Assembly: GCF_900094585.1 (NCBI RefSeq)
Contig: NZ_FMAG01000011.1
Span: 62,001 to 126,000 of the forward strand
DNA from: Martinezella multihospitum
GTDB taxonomy: Bacteria > Pseudomonadota > Alphaproteobacteria > Rhizobiales > Rhizobiaceae
DNA length: 64,000 nt
Reading direction: 5' to 3'
Position 1 is the first letter of the stretch. The number at the start of each line of letters is the position of its first letter. Of this stretch, positions 25,368 to 34,123 are shown piece by piece. A program made the position numbers and the translations under genes. A model generated the notes under the pieces. That model ran no database searches, was not told where the DNA came from, and saw nothing but the letters and a program-made list of their open reading frames with translations.

Positions 25368-27998
25368 ATGACTATCGAACGTTATAATCCGCGCGACGCC
25401 GAGCCCCGCTGGCAGGAAAAATGGAACGAAGACGAAGTCTTCGTGACCGACAACGCCGATCCGCGTGAGAAATACTACGTTCTAGAAATGTTTCCCTATC
25501 CGTCGGGCCGCATTCACATGGGCCATGTGCGCAACTACGCCATGGGCGATGTCGTCGCCCGCTATAAGCGCGCGCGCGGCTACAACGTGCTGCATCCCAT
25601 GGGCTGGGACGCCTTTGGCATGCCGGCGGAAAACGCTGCGCGCGACAACAAGGTGCATCCAAAGGAATGGACCTACCAGAACATCGCCTCGATGCGCACC
25701 CAGCTGAAGGCCATGGGCCTGTCGCTCGACTGGAGCCGCGAGTTCGCCACCTGCGATGTCGATTATTATCACCGCCAGCAGATGCTCTTCATCGATATGA
25801 TGGAGAAGGGTCTGGTCTATCGCAAGAAGTCCAAGGTCAACTGGGACCCGGTCGACAACACCGTTCTCGCCAACGAGCAGGTCATCGACGGCCGCGGCTG
25901 GCGTTCCGGCGCTCTCGTCGAGCAGCGCGAGCTGACGCAGTGGTTCTTCAAGATCACGGAATTCAGCCAGGAGCTGCTTGATGCCCTGGATACGCTCGAT
26001 CATTGGCCGGAAAAAGTGCGGCTGATGCAGAAGAACTGGATCGGCCGCTCAGAAGGTTTGACCGTTCGCTGGGAAATCGTGGCCGAAACCGCTCCCAACA
26101 GCGACCGCGAGATCACTGTCTACACGACCCGTCCCGATACGCTGTTCGGCGCATCCTTCCTGGCGATCTCGGCCGACCATCCACTCGCCAAGGAAGCGGC
26201 TGCCAAGGACCCGGCAATCGAGGCCTTCTGTGAGGAATGCCGCCGCGCCGGCACTTCGCTCGCCGCGCTCGAAACAGCCGAGAAGAAGGGCATGGACACC
26301 GGCATCCGTGTTCGCCACCCCTTTGATTCGTCTTGGGAGCTGCCCGTCTACATCGCCAATTTCGTACTGATGGACTATGGCACCGGCGCCATCTTCGGCT
26401 GCCCGTCCGGCGACCAGCGCGACCTGGATTTCGCCCGTAAATACGGCCTGCCCGTCGTTCCCGTGGTCATGCCTAGGGATGGCGATGCCGCAAGCTTCAC
26501 CGTCGGCGATGTCGCCTATGACGGCGATGGCGTCATGATCAATTCGCGCTTCCTCGACGGCATGAGCACCGAAGAAGCCTTCGAAACCGTGGCGACGAAG
26601 CTCTCCGAGACGAGCCTTGGCAATACGCCACAGGCCGAACGCAAGGTGAATTTCCGCCTGCGCGACTGGGGCATTTCCCGCCAGCGCTATTGGGGCTGCC
26701 CGATCCCGGTGATCCATTGCGACGATTGCGGCTTGCTGCCGGTGCCGAAACAGGACCTGCCGGTCCGGTTGCCCGACGACGTCACTTTCGACCAGCCCGG
26801 CAATCCGCTTGATCGCCATGCCACATGGCGCCACGTCGCCTGCCCGCAATGCGGCAAGGACGCCCGTCGTGAAACCGATACGATGGATACCTTCGTCGAT
26901 TCGAGCTGGTATTATGCCCGCTTCACCGCCCCTTGGGAAAACCAGCCGACGGACCCGAAGGCCGCTAATCACTGGCTGCCTGTCGATCAGTATATTGGCG
27001 GCATCGAGCATGCGATCCTGCATCTGCTCTATTCGCGCTTCTTCACCCGCGCCATGCGTGAAACCGGCCATCTCGATGTGAAGGAGCCCTTCAAGGGCCT
27101 GTTCACGCAAGGGATGGTGGTGCACGAGACCTATAGCCGCGGCTCGGGCCTGACGCGCGAATGGGTGTCACCGGCCGATATCAGCATCGAAGAGGTGGAC
27201 GGTCAGCGTCGCGCCACCTTGCTTTCGACCGGCGAAGATATCGCCATCGGCTCGATCGAGAAGATGTCGAAGTCGAAGAAGAATGTCGTCGATCCCGATG
27301 ACATCATCGCGTCCTACGGCGCCGATACCGCGCGCTTCTTCGTGCTGTCCGATTCGCCGCCAGACCGCGACGTCATCTGGTCGGAAGCCGGTGTCGAAGG
27401 TGCGCATCGCTTCACCCAGCGCATGTGGCGCCTGGTCTCCGAAGCGGCCGATGCCTTGAAAACAGCTGAATCGACTCCGGCTAAGGAAGGCGAAGCGCTG
27501 GCGATTTCGCAGATCGCGCATCGCACGCTGAAGGCGGTTCAGGGCGATTACGACAAGCTCGCCTTCAACAAGGCCGTGGCGCGCATCTATGAATTCGTCA
27601 ATGCGCTGGCCGCCCCACTGGGCAAGGTCGCAGCCGGCCAGGCGGATAGCACCTATCGCTCTGCCGTACGCGAAGCCGTGGAAATCCTGATTGCGTTGGT
27701 CGCGCCGATCACGCCGCATCTGGCCGAAGAATGCTCTGCCGCACTCGGCAACACGCATATGATCGCAACCAGCCCGTGGCCGGTTTACGACGAAGCACTC
27801 GTTATCGAGAATGAGATCGTCTATCCCGTTCAGATCAACGGCAAGAAGCGCGCCGAATTGACAATCGCGCGCGATGCAGATCAGAATGCCGTGCAGCAAG
27901 CCGTGCTCGCCCTGGACGCCGTCACAAGCGCATTGAATGGTCAGGCGCCAAAGAAGATCATCGTCGTTCCACAGAGGATCGTAAACATTGTCGTCTGA
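25368..27998 (+). CDS. leuS: leucyl-tRNA synthetase
   Basis: 876-residue class I aminoacyl-tRNA synthetase charging tRNA-Leu. The HIGH-type motif is PYPSGRIHMGHVRNY (about 41-55), the editing CP1 domain lies at about 225-420 and the KMSKS loop is at about 633-637 (EKMSKSKKN). Anticodon-binding and C-terminal domains are complete. First gene of leuS-lptE-holA, the same arrangement as in many Gram-negatives. ATG 25368 lies 199 bases from yggS on the other strand. Confidence 0.98.
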   Translation: MTIERYNPRDAEPRWQEKWNEDEVFVTDNADPREKYYVLEMFPYPSGRIHMGHVRNYAMGDVVARYKRARGYNVLHPMGWDAFGMPAENAARDNKVHPKEWTYQNIASMRTQLKAMGLSLDWSREFATCDVDYYHRQQMLFIDMMEKGLVYRKKSKVNWDPVDNTVLANEQVIDGRGWRSGALVEQRELTQWFFKITEFSQELLDALDTLDHWPEKVRLMQKNWIGRSEGLTVRWEIVAETAPNSDREITVYTTRPDTLFGASFLAISADHPLAKEAAAKDPAIEAFCEECRRAGTSLAALETAEKKGMDTGIRVRHPFDSSWELPVYIANFVLMDYGTGAIFGCPSGDQRDLDFARKYGLPVVPVVMPRDGDAASFTVGDVAYDGDGVMINSRFLDGMSTEEAFETVATKLSETSLGNTPQAERKVNFRLRDWGISRQRYWGCPIPVIHCDDCGLLPVPKQDLPVRLPDDVTFDQPGNPLDRHATWRHVACPQCGKDARRETDTMDTFVDSSWYYARFTAPWENQPTDPKAANHWLPVDQYIGGIEHAILHLLYSRFFTRAMRETGHLDVKEPFKGLFTQGMVVHETYSRGSGLTREWVSPADISIEEVDGQRRATLLSTGEDIAIGSIEKMSKSKKNVVDPDDIIASYGADTARFFVLSDSPPDRDVIWSEAGVEGAHRFTQRMWRLVSEAADALKTAESTPAKEGEALAISQIAHRTLKAVQGDYDKLAFNKAVARIYEFVNALAAPLGKVAAGQADSTYRSAVREAVEILIALVAPITPHLAEECSAALGNTHMIATSPWPVYDEALVIENEIVYPVQINGKKRAELTIARDADQNAVQQAVLALDAVTSALNGQAPKKIIVVPQRIVNIVV

Positions 27999-28509
27999 TA
28001 GTCTTTTCAAGTTCGCCCGCATTGCCGGCGTAGCGTCGCTTGTGGCCGTTGCCGGCCTTCTCTCTGCTTGCCAGGTTCGGCCGCTTTATGCCGTCAGCAC
28101 CGGTGTCACGCAGAAGCTATCGGAAGTGTCCTTCTCCGATGTCGGCTCGCGCGTCGGTCTCCAGGTGCGCAACCAGCTGATCTTCATCGCGGGGCGCGGC
28201 GCAGGCGAGACCAAGACGCCGAAATATAATGTCGATCTGAGCGTCAGTTCCGGCACTGGCGGTGTGCTTTATCTTCCGTCTTCGAGCACGTCGGGCGCAG
28301 GCCGCACGACTGTGACCGCCTCCTTCACCTTGAAGGAAATTGGCACCGGCAAGGTTATCAAATCGGGTAGCCGTGCGGTGACGTCTCTCGTCGACTTCCC
28401 GACCCAGGAATTCGCCAAGCAGCGCGCAATCCGTGATTCGGAAGACCGTGCGGCCCGCGAAGTTGCCGAAATGGTCGCAGCCGACATCGCTGCCGCGCTC
28501 AGCCGCTGA
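27988..28509 (+). CDS. lptE: LPS-assembly lipoprotein LptE
   Basis: 173-residue outer-membrane lipoprotein that plugs LptD in lipopolysaccharide export. The signal peptide ends in a lipobox (GLLSAC, Cys28), followed by VRPLYAVSTG typical of alphaproteobacterial LptE. Start is TTG at 27988, inside the leuS 3' end (11-base overlap), suggesting coupling. It is followed by holA after 13 bases. Assignment rests on lipobox, size and the leuS-holA context rather than on catalytic motifs. Confidence 0.88.
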   Translation: MSSDSLFKFARIAGVASLVAVAGLLSACQVRPLYAVSTGVTQKLSEVSFSDVGSRVGLQVRNQLIFIAGRGAGETKTPKYNVDLSVSSGTGGVLYLPSSSTSGAGRTTVTASFTLKEIGTGKVIKSGSRAVTSLVDFPTQEFAKQRAIRDSEDRAAREVAEMVAADIAAALSR

Positions 28510-28522
28510 TAAAGAGCGCGGC

Positions 28523-29560
28523 ATGGCGGAAATCAAGTCTCACGAATTTGATGGATTCCTGCAAAATGCCGCGCGCAATTATCGGGTCTTCGTGATCTAT
28601 GGCCCGGATCGCGGCCTCGTTTCCGAACGGGCCGCACAGATCGCCGCCAAAACCGGCGTCGATCTCAATGATGCCTTTTCCCTCATCAAACTCGACGTCG
28701 GTGACCTGCAGAACGATGCAGGACGCCTGCTCGACGAAGTCAACGCCATCGGTCTGTTCGGCGGCGAAAAGCTCGTCTGGATTCGCGGCGCCGCCAATGA
28801 AAAAGCATTGGTCGATTCGCTACAGATCATTGCCGAAAACCCGCCGGAAGCGAGCTTCGTCATCATCGAAGCCGGCGACCTGAAGAAGGGCGCGGGTCTG
28901 CGCAAGGTGGCAGAACCGGCGCGTTCTGTCGCAACCATTCCTTGCTATGCCGACGATGCCAGAGCGCTGAATGGTTTGATCGATACGGAACTGGCAAATG
29001 AAGGGTTGCGCATCGCCCCGACAGCCCGTCAGACATTGCTCGAGCTTCTGGGCGGCGACCGGATCGCCTCCCGTAACGAGGTGCGCAAGCTGGCGCTTTA
29101 CTGCCGTGGGCAGGGCACGATCGAAGAGAACCATGTCATGGAGATCATCGGTGATGCCAGTGCAATTTCCACTGACGATGCCGTCGATGCCATCTTGAAG
29201 GGAGACTCCGAGGCCTTTCTGCATGCCATGCAGAAGATCGCCTCCTCAAAGACTCCGATGTTTCTCGTGCTGCAGGGCTGTCTGCGGCAATTTCAGATGC
29301 TCGATACGATGCGAGCCGAAATGGATGAAAAGCGTGTTGCCCCGGCACAGGTCATGCAGACGCACGGGCGCCATCTGCATTTCAGGCGCAAGCCGATCAT
29401 AGAACAGGCCCTCAAGACCTGGTCTGGCCCCGCCATCGCCCGCGAAATGAACAGGCTGCAATCCGCCATTCTCCAGACACGCCAGCGTGCGAGCCTCGAA
29501 GACACGATCGCAACGCAAACCCTGCTTGCGACCACCCTGCAGTCGGCACGCAGGGGCTGA
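28523..29560 (+). CDS. holA: DNA polymerase III delta subunit
   Basis: 345-residue delta subunit, the clamp-loader wrench that opens the beta clamp. The N-terminal AAA+-like domain includes YRVFVIYGPDRGLVSERAAQIAA and the clamp-binding region NAIGLFGGEKLVWIR; the C-terminal collar domain spans about 215-345. ATG 28523 is preceded by AAAGAGCG; a longer frame lies inside lptE. Last gene of the leuS operon, convergent with parB. Confidence 0.93.
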   Translation: MAEIKSHEFDGFLQNAARNYRVFVIYGPDRGLVSERAAQIAAKTGVDLNDAFSLIKLDVGDLQNDAGRLLDEVNAIGLFGGEKLVWIRGAANEKALVDSLQIIAENPPEASFVIIEAGDLKKGAGLRKVAEPARSVATIPCYADDARALNGLIDTELANEGLRIAPTARQTLLELLGGDRIASRNEVRKLALYCRGQGTIEENHVMEIIGDASAISTDDAVDAILKGDSEAFLHAMQKIASSKTPMFLVLQGCLRQFQMLDTMRAEMDEKRVAPAQVMQTHGRHLHFRRKPIIEQALKTWSGPAIAREMNRLQSAILQTRQRASLEDTIATQTLLATTLQSARRG

Positions 29561-29652
29561 TGTTTCACGGAAAATGGATTGACTAGGCATACGCACAGCG
29601 GAGCTGTAGCAGCCTATCTCCTTGTTTTTGCAGCACTATAGGAACCTTCGGC

Positions 29653-29694
29653 GCAATTCCGGAAACGCGTGTCACGGTTTCCGTCCGGAATCGG
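29653..29694. repeat. palindromic repeat, family B copy 2
   Basis: GCAATTCCGGAAAC on the left and GGTTTCCGTCCGGAAT on the right form a nested palindrome like that at 13947-13990. It lies in the 185-base gap between convergent holA and parB, where it may serve as transcript end. A 12/16 partial parS-like sequence starts at 29561 and is too weak to call. Confidence 0.6.
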
Positions 29695-29745
29695 GAGAAG
29701 CAAGCAGCTGGAACGATCTGACGTTCCATGAGGAGCTGAGCCGTT

Positions 29746-30630
29746 CTAACGGCGCTCCAGAAGCCGGCAGATTTCCTCGAGCTGCTCCAGCGTCTTGTAG
29801 CTGATCTTCACCTGGCCGCCATTGCCGCGGTGATTGATGGAAACATCGAGCCCCAGCGTGTCCGACAGCGTGCGCTCGAGCGCCAGCGTATCGGAATCCT
29901 TCTCATCCCGGCGCGCGCCGGCGGGGCGAGGGTCGTTCTGAGCCTTGATGTCGTTCTGCGCAAGACGTTCGGCATCGCGAACCGACATGCCCTTGGAAAC
30001 AACAGTTCTGGCCAGTCCCGTCGGATCGGAGGTCGAAACGAGGGCGCGGGCATGACCGGCGGAAAGCGAGCCTGCAGCAAGCATATCACGCACCGGATCA
30101 GGAAGCTTCAATAGCCGCAAGGAATTGGCAACATGGCTGCGGCTCTTGCCGATGATTTCGCCGAGATCGTTTTGCGTATAGCCATGTTCAGCGATCAACT
30201 GCTCGTAACCCAGCGCCTCTTCCAATGGATTGAGGTCCGCGCGCTGCACATTCTCGACAATGGCGATCTCAAGCGCGGTCTTGTCATCGACATCGCGAAC
30301 GATGACTGGGATTTCGATCAGGCCGGCAAGTTGCGCCGCCCGCCAGCGCCGTTCACCGGCGATGATCTCATAGCGATCGGACGAGGTCGTGCGGACCACA
30401 ACCGGCTGGACGATACCATGCTGGCGAATGGAGCTGGCGAGATCATGCAGCTCGGTCTCGTCGAAATAGCGGCGAGGATTGCGAGGATTGCGGCTGATGA
30501 ATTCTATCGGCACCAGGCGATCGGGATTGACGGCCGGTCTGCCGGCATCCACGGGCGTCGGCTGATCCATCTCTCCGATGAGAGCTGCCAGTCCGCGCCC
30601 GAGACGCCGCTTCGAAAGATCATCATTCAT
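29746..30630 (-). CDS. parB: chromosome partitioning protein ParB
   Basis: 294-residue CTP-dependent DNA clamp that loads at parS and spreads over neighbouring DNA. LGRGLAALIGE near the N-terminus is the ParA-interacting tail, the CTPase/ParB-Srx domain has NPRRYFDE and GERRWRAAQLAGL, and the helix-turn-helix lies in YTQNDLGEIIGKSRSHVANSLRLL. The C-terminal dimerisation domain is complete. 36 bases downstream of parA. Cognate parS-like sites occur nearby at 32.1, 34.1 and 40.5 kb. Confidence 0.97.
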   Translation of the reverse strand: MNDDLSKRRLGRGLAALIGEMDQPTPVDAGRPAVNPDRLVPIEFISRNPRNPRRYFDETELHDLASSIRQHGIVQPVVVRTTSSDRYEIIAGERRWRAAQLAGLIEIPVIVRDVDDKTALEIAIVENVQRADLNPLEEALGYEQLIAEHGYTQNDLGEIIGKSRSHVANSLRLLKLPDPVRDMLAAGSLSAGHARALVSTSDPTGLARTVVSKGMSVRDAERLAQNDIKAQNDPRPAGARRDEKDSDTLALERTLSDTLGLDVSINHRGNGGQVKISYKTLEQLEEICRLLERR

Positions 30631-30666
30631 CGCCGATACTCACTCTGGAACAAATACTAGGTCATC

Positions 30667-31464
30667 TCAGGCGGCAGCTTTTCGCTGCCGCTCTCTTTGG
30701 ATCACTTCTGAAGCCAGCTGCAGATAGGCCTGGCTGCCTGCGCACTTCAGATCGTAAAGAATGGCGGGCTTGCCGTAGGACGGCGCCTCGGACACGCGAA
30801 CGTTGCGCGGAATCAACGTATGGTAGACCTTCTCGCCAAGATGAGTCCGTACATCGGTGACAACCTGCTGCGCCAGATTGTTGCGGGAATCGAACATGGT
30901 CAAGACGATTCCCTGAATGTCGAGGGATGGGTTGACCGTGCGCCGAACCTGATCGACCGTCTCCAGCAGCTGGCTGAGGCCTTCCAAGGCGAAAAATTCG
31001 CACTGTAACGGCACCAAAACGGAATGGGCCGCGGCCATGGCATTCATCGTCAGAAGATTAAAGGAAGGCGGGCAGTCCACCAGAATATAGGAAAAGGCGA
31101 GGGCATCCGAGGCATTCAGCGCGCGCCGCAGCTTGAAAACGCGGTCCGATTGCTGCGCGATTTCCATCTCGACGCCAAGCAGATCCATCGTCGACGGCAC
31201 GATGAAGAGATTCGGAACGGCCGTTTCCTGAACCGTATCCATGATCCCGTGGCTGCCAACCAACAGATCGTAGGAAGACAGTTTGCGGTCACGTCGTTCG
31301 ATGCCCAATCCCGTGCTGGCATTGCCCTGCGGATCGAGATCGACAATCAGGACGCGCTCGCCGATGGCGGCAAGAGCCGTCGCCAGATTGATCGCGGTCG
31401 TGGTTTTGCCGACGCCGCCCTTTTGATTTGCGATGGTAATAATCCGGTTTCGCTCGCCGATCAT
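30667..31464 (-). CDS. parA: chromosome partitioning ATPase ParA
   Basis: 265-residue Walker-type ATPase that moves ParB-parS complexes and positions origins. Deviant Walker A KGGVGKTT at residues 15-22, Walker A' VDLDPQGNAS and VDCPPSFNLLTMNA. ATG 31464 gives MIGERNRIITIANQ, the usual family N-terminus; a TTG at 31479 would add five residues and cannot be excluded, since no strong ribosome-binding site is visible for either. 21 bases separate it from rsmG, so it lies in the mnmG-rsmG-parAB transcription unit. Confidence 0.96.
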   Translation of the reverse strand: MIGERNRIITIANQKGGVGKTTTAINLATALAAIGERVLIVDLDPQGNASTGLGIERRDRKLSSYDLLVGSHGIMDTVQETAVPNLFIVPSTMDLLGVEMEIAQQSDRVFKLRRALNASDALAFSYILVDCPPSFNLLTMNAMAAAHSVLVPLQCEFFALEGLSQLLETVDQVRRTVNPSLDIQGIVLTMFDSRNNLAQQVVTDVRTHLGEKVYHTLIPRNVRVSEAPSYGKPAILYDLKCAGSQAYLQLASEVIQRERQRKAAA

Positions 31465-31485
31465 CTGCCGCACATCCAATTATGG

Positions 31486-32103
31486 TTAAATCAGGCGTCG
31501 AAGGCGACTTAGCTCCAGAATGACGGAATCTCGCTCAACGACACTCTGATGTTTTACCAGATCGAATTCCCAACGACCACGGGCTTTCTGCAGCTCGCGT
31601 TCGTAATCCCGGCCTTTATGCAGAAAGAGGCGCAGATTTTTATTGCGCTCGAACCAGGGAGCTGCGTAATCCAGCAACATTTCAAGCTCCGCAAGCGCCC
31701 GCGCCGAAATAACGTCGCAAGTCTGGATCGCTGCCGGTGCCTCTTCGATGCGAATAGCATGAACAGCACCCCTTGCCGCACACTCCCGCAGACAGACACG
31801 CAGAAAAGCAGCCTTTTTCTGATTGCTTTCAACCAGATCGACGTGTCCCGCACCCTTTTCCGCCAACAGGATTGCCGTTATCACACCCGGAAATCCGCCA
31901 CCGCTCCCCAAATCGACCCAATGGTCGGTTGCCGGATGCAGCTGGAAAATCTGCGCACTATCCGCGATATGGCGACGCCAGAGATCGTCGATCGTGGACG
32001 GCGCGACAAGATTGATGGTCTTCGCCCATTTCTGGAAAAGCTGCGCAAAATGCTGCAGCCGTTCCTGTGTTTCACGTGAAACACGCACACCGTTCAATTC
32101 CAT
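31486..32103 (-). CDS. rsmG: 16S rRNA m7G527 methyltransferase RsmG
   Basis: 205-residue SAM-dependent methyltransferase (formerly GidB) making m7G in 16S rRNA helix 18; loss commonly gives low-level streptomycin resistance. SAM motif DLGSGGGFPGVITAILLA is intact. Residues 8-12, VSRET, are encoded by a perfect parS palindrome (32068-32083), so the N-terminus serves both protein and chromosome segregation. Between mnmG (29 bases) and parA. Confidence 0.95.
   Translation of the reverse strand: MELNGVRVSRETQERLQHFAQLFQKWAKTINLVAPSTIDDLWRRHIADSAQIFQLHPATDHWVDLGSGGGFPGVITAILLAEKGAGHVDLVESNQKKAAFLRVCLRECAARGAVHAIRIEEAPAAIQTCDVISARALAELEMLLDYAAPWFERNKNLRLFLHKGRDYERELQKARGRWEFDLVKHQSVVERDSVILELSRLRRLI
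32068..32083. promoter_or_regulatory. parS site, perfect 16-bp palindrome
   Basis: TGTTTCACGTGAAACA, identical to the consensus ParB-binding parS. It lies inside rsmG codons 7-12, 6.7 kb from the predicted origin and 1.4 kb upstream of parB. Highest-affinity candidate in the window. Confidence 0.93.
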
Positions 32104-32132
32104 ACTATGGACTCTCTAACCTTGTGGTGGTG

Positions 32133-34016
32133 TCAGGAAACGAGCTTCTGTTCTTCCGGTACGCTCATTTTCCTCAGATAAGCCAGCAGCAAAGAGATAG
32201 CCGCCGGCGTCATCCCGTCAATGCGTGAGGCCTGGGCGATATTCCTCGGCCGCGCCGCTCCCAGCTTCTGCTTGAGCTCATTGGACAATCCCGAAAGGAC
32301 GGAAAAATCGAATTCCGCCGGAATGACGCGCTCTTCTTCCCTGCGAGCCTGAACGATATCGGCTGTCTGGCGATCCATATAGACAGCATAGGCCGCCTCG
32401 ATCTCAATGGCCTCGGCCACGTTACGCTCGATGGATTGCAACTCCGGCCAGAGCCGTGACAGGTTTTCCACGGACTGACCAGGATGAGAAAGAAGCTCAT
32501 AGGCCGATCGCCGCTGTCCGTCCTTGTTGAGATGCATCCCGGCCTTTTCAGCTTCGTTCGGCGTCACGGTCAAGCTTCTCAGCTGGTCGCGTGTCTGTTC
32601 AAGCCTCTTCATATACTGGCCGAAACGCGCCGCACGGCTGAAACCGACACAGCCTAGAGCAAGCCCGATCGGCGTAAGACGAACATCCGCATTGTCAGCG
32701 CGGAGCGACAAGCGATATTCCGCGCGGGACGTGAACATACGATACGGTTCCGCCACACCCCGAGATGTCAAATCGTCGATCATCACACCGATATAGGATT
32801 CCGTTCGGCTAAACTCGATAGCTTTGCCGCCGCTGGCGAGACGTGCCGCATTCAACCCGGCGACGAGACCCTGAGCACCAGCCTCCTCGTAGCCCGTGGT
32901 GCCGTTGATCTGGCCAGCGAGGAAAAGTCCGGGAATCTTTTCCACTTCGAGGGATAGCTTCAATTCGCGCGGATCGACATGATCATACTCGATCGCATAG
33001 GCATGCTGGAGAATCCGGACTCGTTCCAGACCCGGAATGGTCTTGATGAATTCATCCTGGACCTCCTCGGGCAGGGAGGTCGATATGCCGTTTGGATAGA
33101 CGGTGCTGTCATCCAAACCCTCCGGCTCAAGGAAGATCTGATGACCGTCACGTTCGCCGAATTTGACGATCTTATCTTCGATCGACGGGCAATAGCGCGG
33201 TCCCACGCCTTCGATCTGACCGGAATACATCGCCGAACGCTTCAGGTTTTCGGCGATGATCCTGTGGGTTTCGGGCGTCGTACGGGTTACCCCGCATTCG
33301 ATCTGCGGATTCACGATGGAATCGGTCATGAAAGAGAAGGGGGTCGGATCTTCGTCCGCACCCTGACGTCCGACAGAGTCCCAATCGATGGTCGTGCCGT
33401 CGAGACGAGCAGGCGTTCCGGTTTTCAATCGCCCCAAAGCAAGGCCATGCCGCAGCAATGTAGCAGAAAGCCCAAGGGATGGCTCTTCCCCAACGCGACC
33501 AGCCGGGATCTTCTTGTCGCCAATATGAATAAGGCCGCGAAGAAAAGTGCCCGTGGTCAGAACAACGGCGCCGCAGCGAATGGCGCGGCCATCCTTCAAG
33601 ATCACCGCGGACACCCTGCCGTGCTCGAAGGCGAGATCGAAAGCATCACCCTCGATGATCTCAAGATTGTCGATCGCGCTGATCTCGGCCTGCATGGCTA
33701 GACGATAGAGCTTGCGGTCCGCCTGGGTGCGTGGACCGCGCACCGCGGGACCCTTCTTGCGATTGAGCATACGGAACTGGATGCCAGCCGCATCCGCAAC
33801 GCGACCCATCAAGCCGTCAAGCGCGTCAATTTCCCGAACCAGATGACCTTTGCCGAGACCACCGATGGCGGGGTTGCAGGACATGATGCCGATCGTCTCG
33901 CGCTTATGCGTTACCAATGCCGTGCGCGCACCGAGGCGCGCGGCCGCTGCTGCAGCTTCGCTGCCCGCATGGCCACCACCCACAACGATCACATCATACG
34001 CTTTATCGAACATCAT
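32133..34016 (-). CDS. mnmG: tRNA U34 carboxymethylaminomethyl synthase subunit MnmG
   Basis: 627-residue FAD protein (GidA) which with MnmE makes cmnm5U34 in the tRNA wobble position. The FAD-binding VIVVGGGHAGSEAAAAAARLG follows the start, then SCNPAIGGLGKGHLVREIDALDG, and the C-terminal helical MnmE-binding domain is complete. ATG 34016 (or the adjacent ATG 34013) is preceded by GAGGAC; a longer frame to 34052 is not family-like. Directly downstream of mnmE with two parS-like sites in the 104-base gap. Confidence 0.96.
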   Translation of the reverse strand: MMFDKAYDVIVVGGGHAGSEAAAAAARLGARTALVTHKRETIGIMSCNPAIGGLGKGHLVREIDALDGLMGRVADAAGIQFRMLNRKKGPAVRGPRTQADRKLYRLAMQAEISAIDNLEIIEGDAFDLAFEHGRVSAVILKDGRAIRCGAVVLTTGTFLRGLIHIGDKKIPAGRVGEEPSLGLSATLLRHGLALGRLKTGTPARLDGTTIDWDSVGRQGADEDPTPFSFMTDSIVNPQIECGVTRTTPETHRIIAENLKRSAMYSGQIEGVGPRYCPSIEDKIVKFGERDGHQIFLEPEGLDDSTVYPNGISTSLPEEVQDEFIKTIPGLERVRILQHAYAIEYDHVDPRELKLSLEVEKIPGLFLAGQINGTTGYEEAGAQGLVAGLNAARLASGGKAIEFSRTESYIGVMIDDLTSRGVAEPYRMFTSRAEYRLSLRADNADVRLTPIGLALGCVGFSRAARFGQYMKRLEQTRDQLRSLTVTPNEAEKAGMHLNKDGQRRSAYELLSHPGQSVENLSRLWPELQSIERNVAEAIEIEAAYAVYMDRQTADIVQARREEERVIPAEFDFSVLSGLSNELKQKLGAARPRNIAQASRIDGMTPAAISLLLAYLRKMSVPEEQKLVS

Positions 34017-34068
34017 CAAGTCCTCGGTCGTGCCGCTTGTTTGGCACACCAATTTCAGGAGTCAAGAA

Positions 34069-34084
34069 GGTTTCACGTGAAACG
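34069..34084. promoter_or_regulatory. parS-like site in the mnmE-mnmG gap
   Basis: The 14-base core GTTTCACGTGAAAC is a perfect palindrome; only the outermost base on each side differs from the consensus (14/16). Located in the mnmG leader, 53 bases before its ATG. Confidence 0.8.
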
Positions 34085-34107
34085 TCCGTCAAGAGCCTAG
34101 GGCCCTC

Positions 34108-34123
34108 CGTTTCACGTGAATCA
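34108..34123. promoter_or_regulatory. parS-like site overlapping the mnmE stop codon
   Basis: CGTTTCACGTGAATCA, 14/16 to the consensus, with one mismatch within the palindromic arm. The last three bases are the complement of the mnmE TGA stop. Its centre is 39 bp from the neighbouring site. Confidence 0.65.

Noticed and set aside
29561..29576. parS half-site just after holA
   Set aside because: Only 12 of 16 bases match, and the right half is lost.
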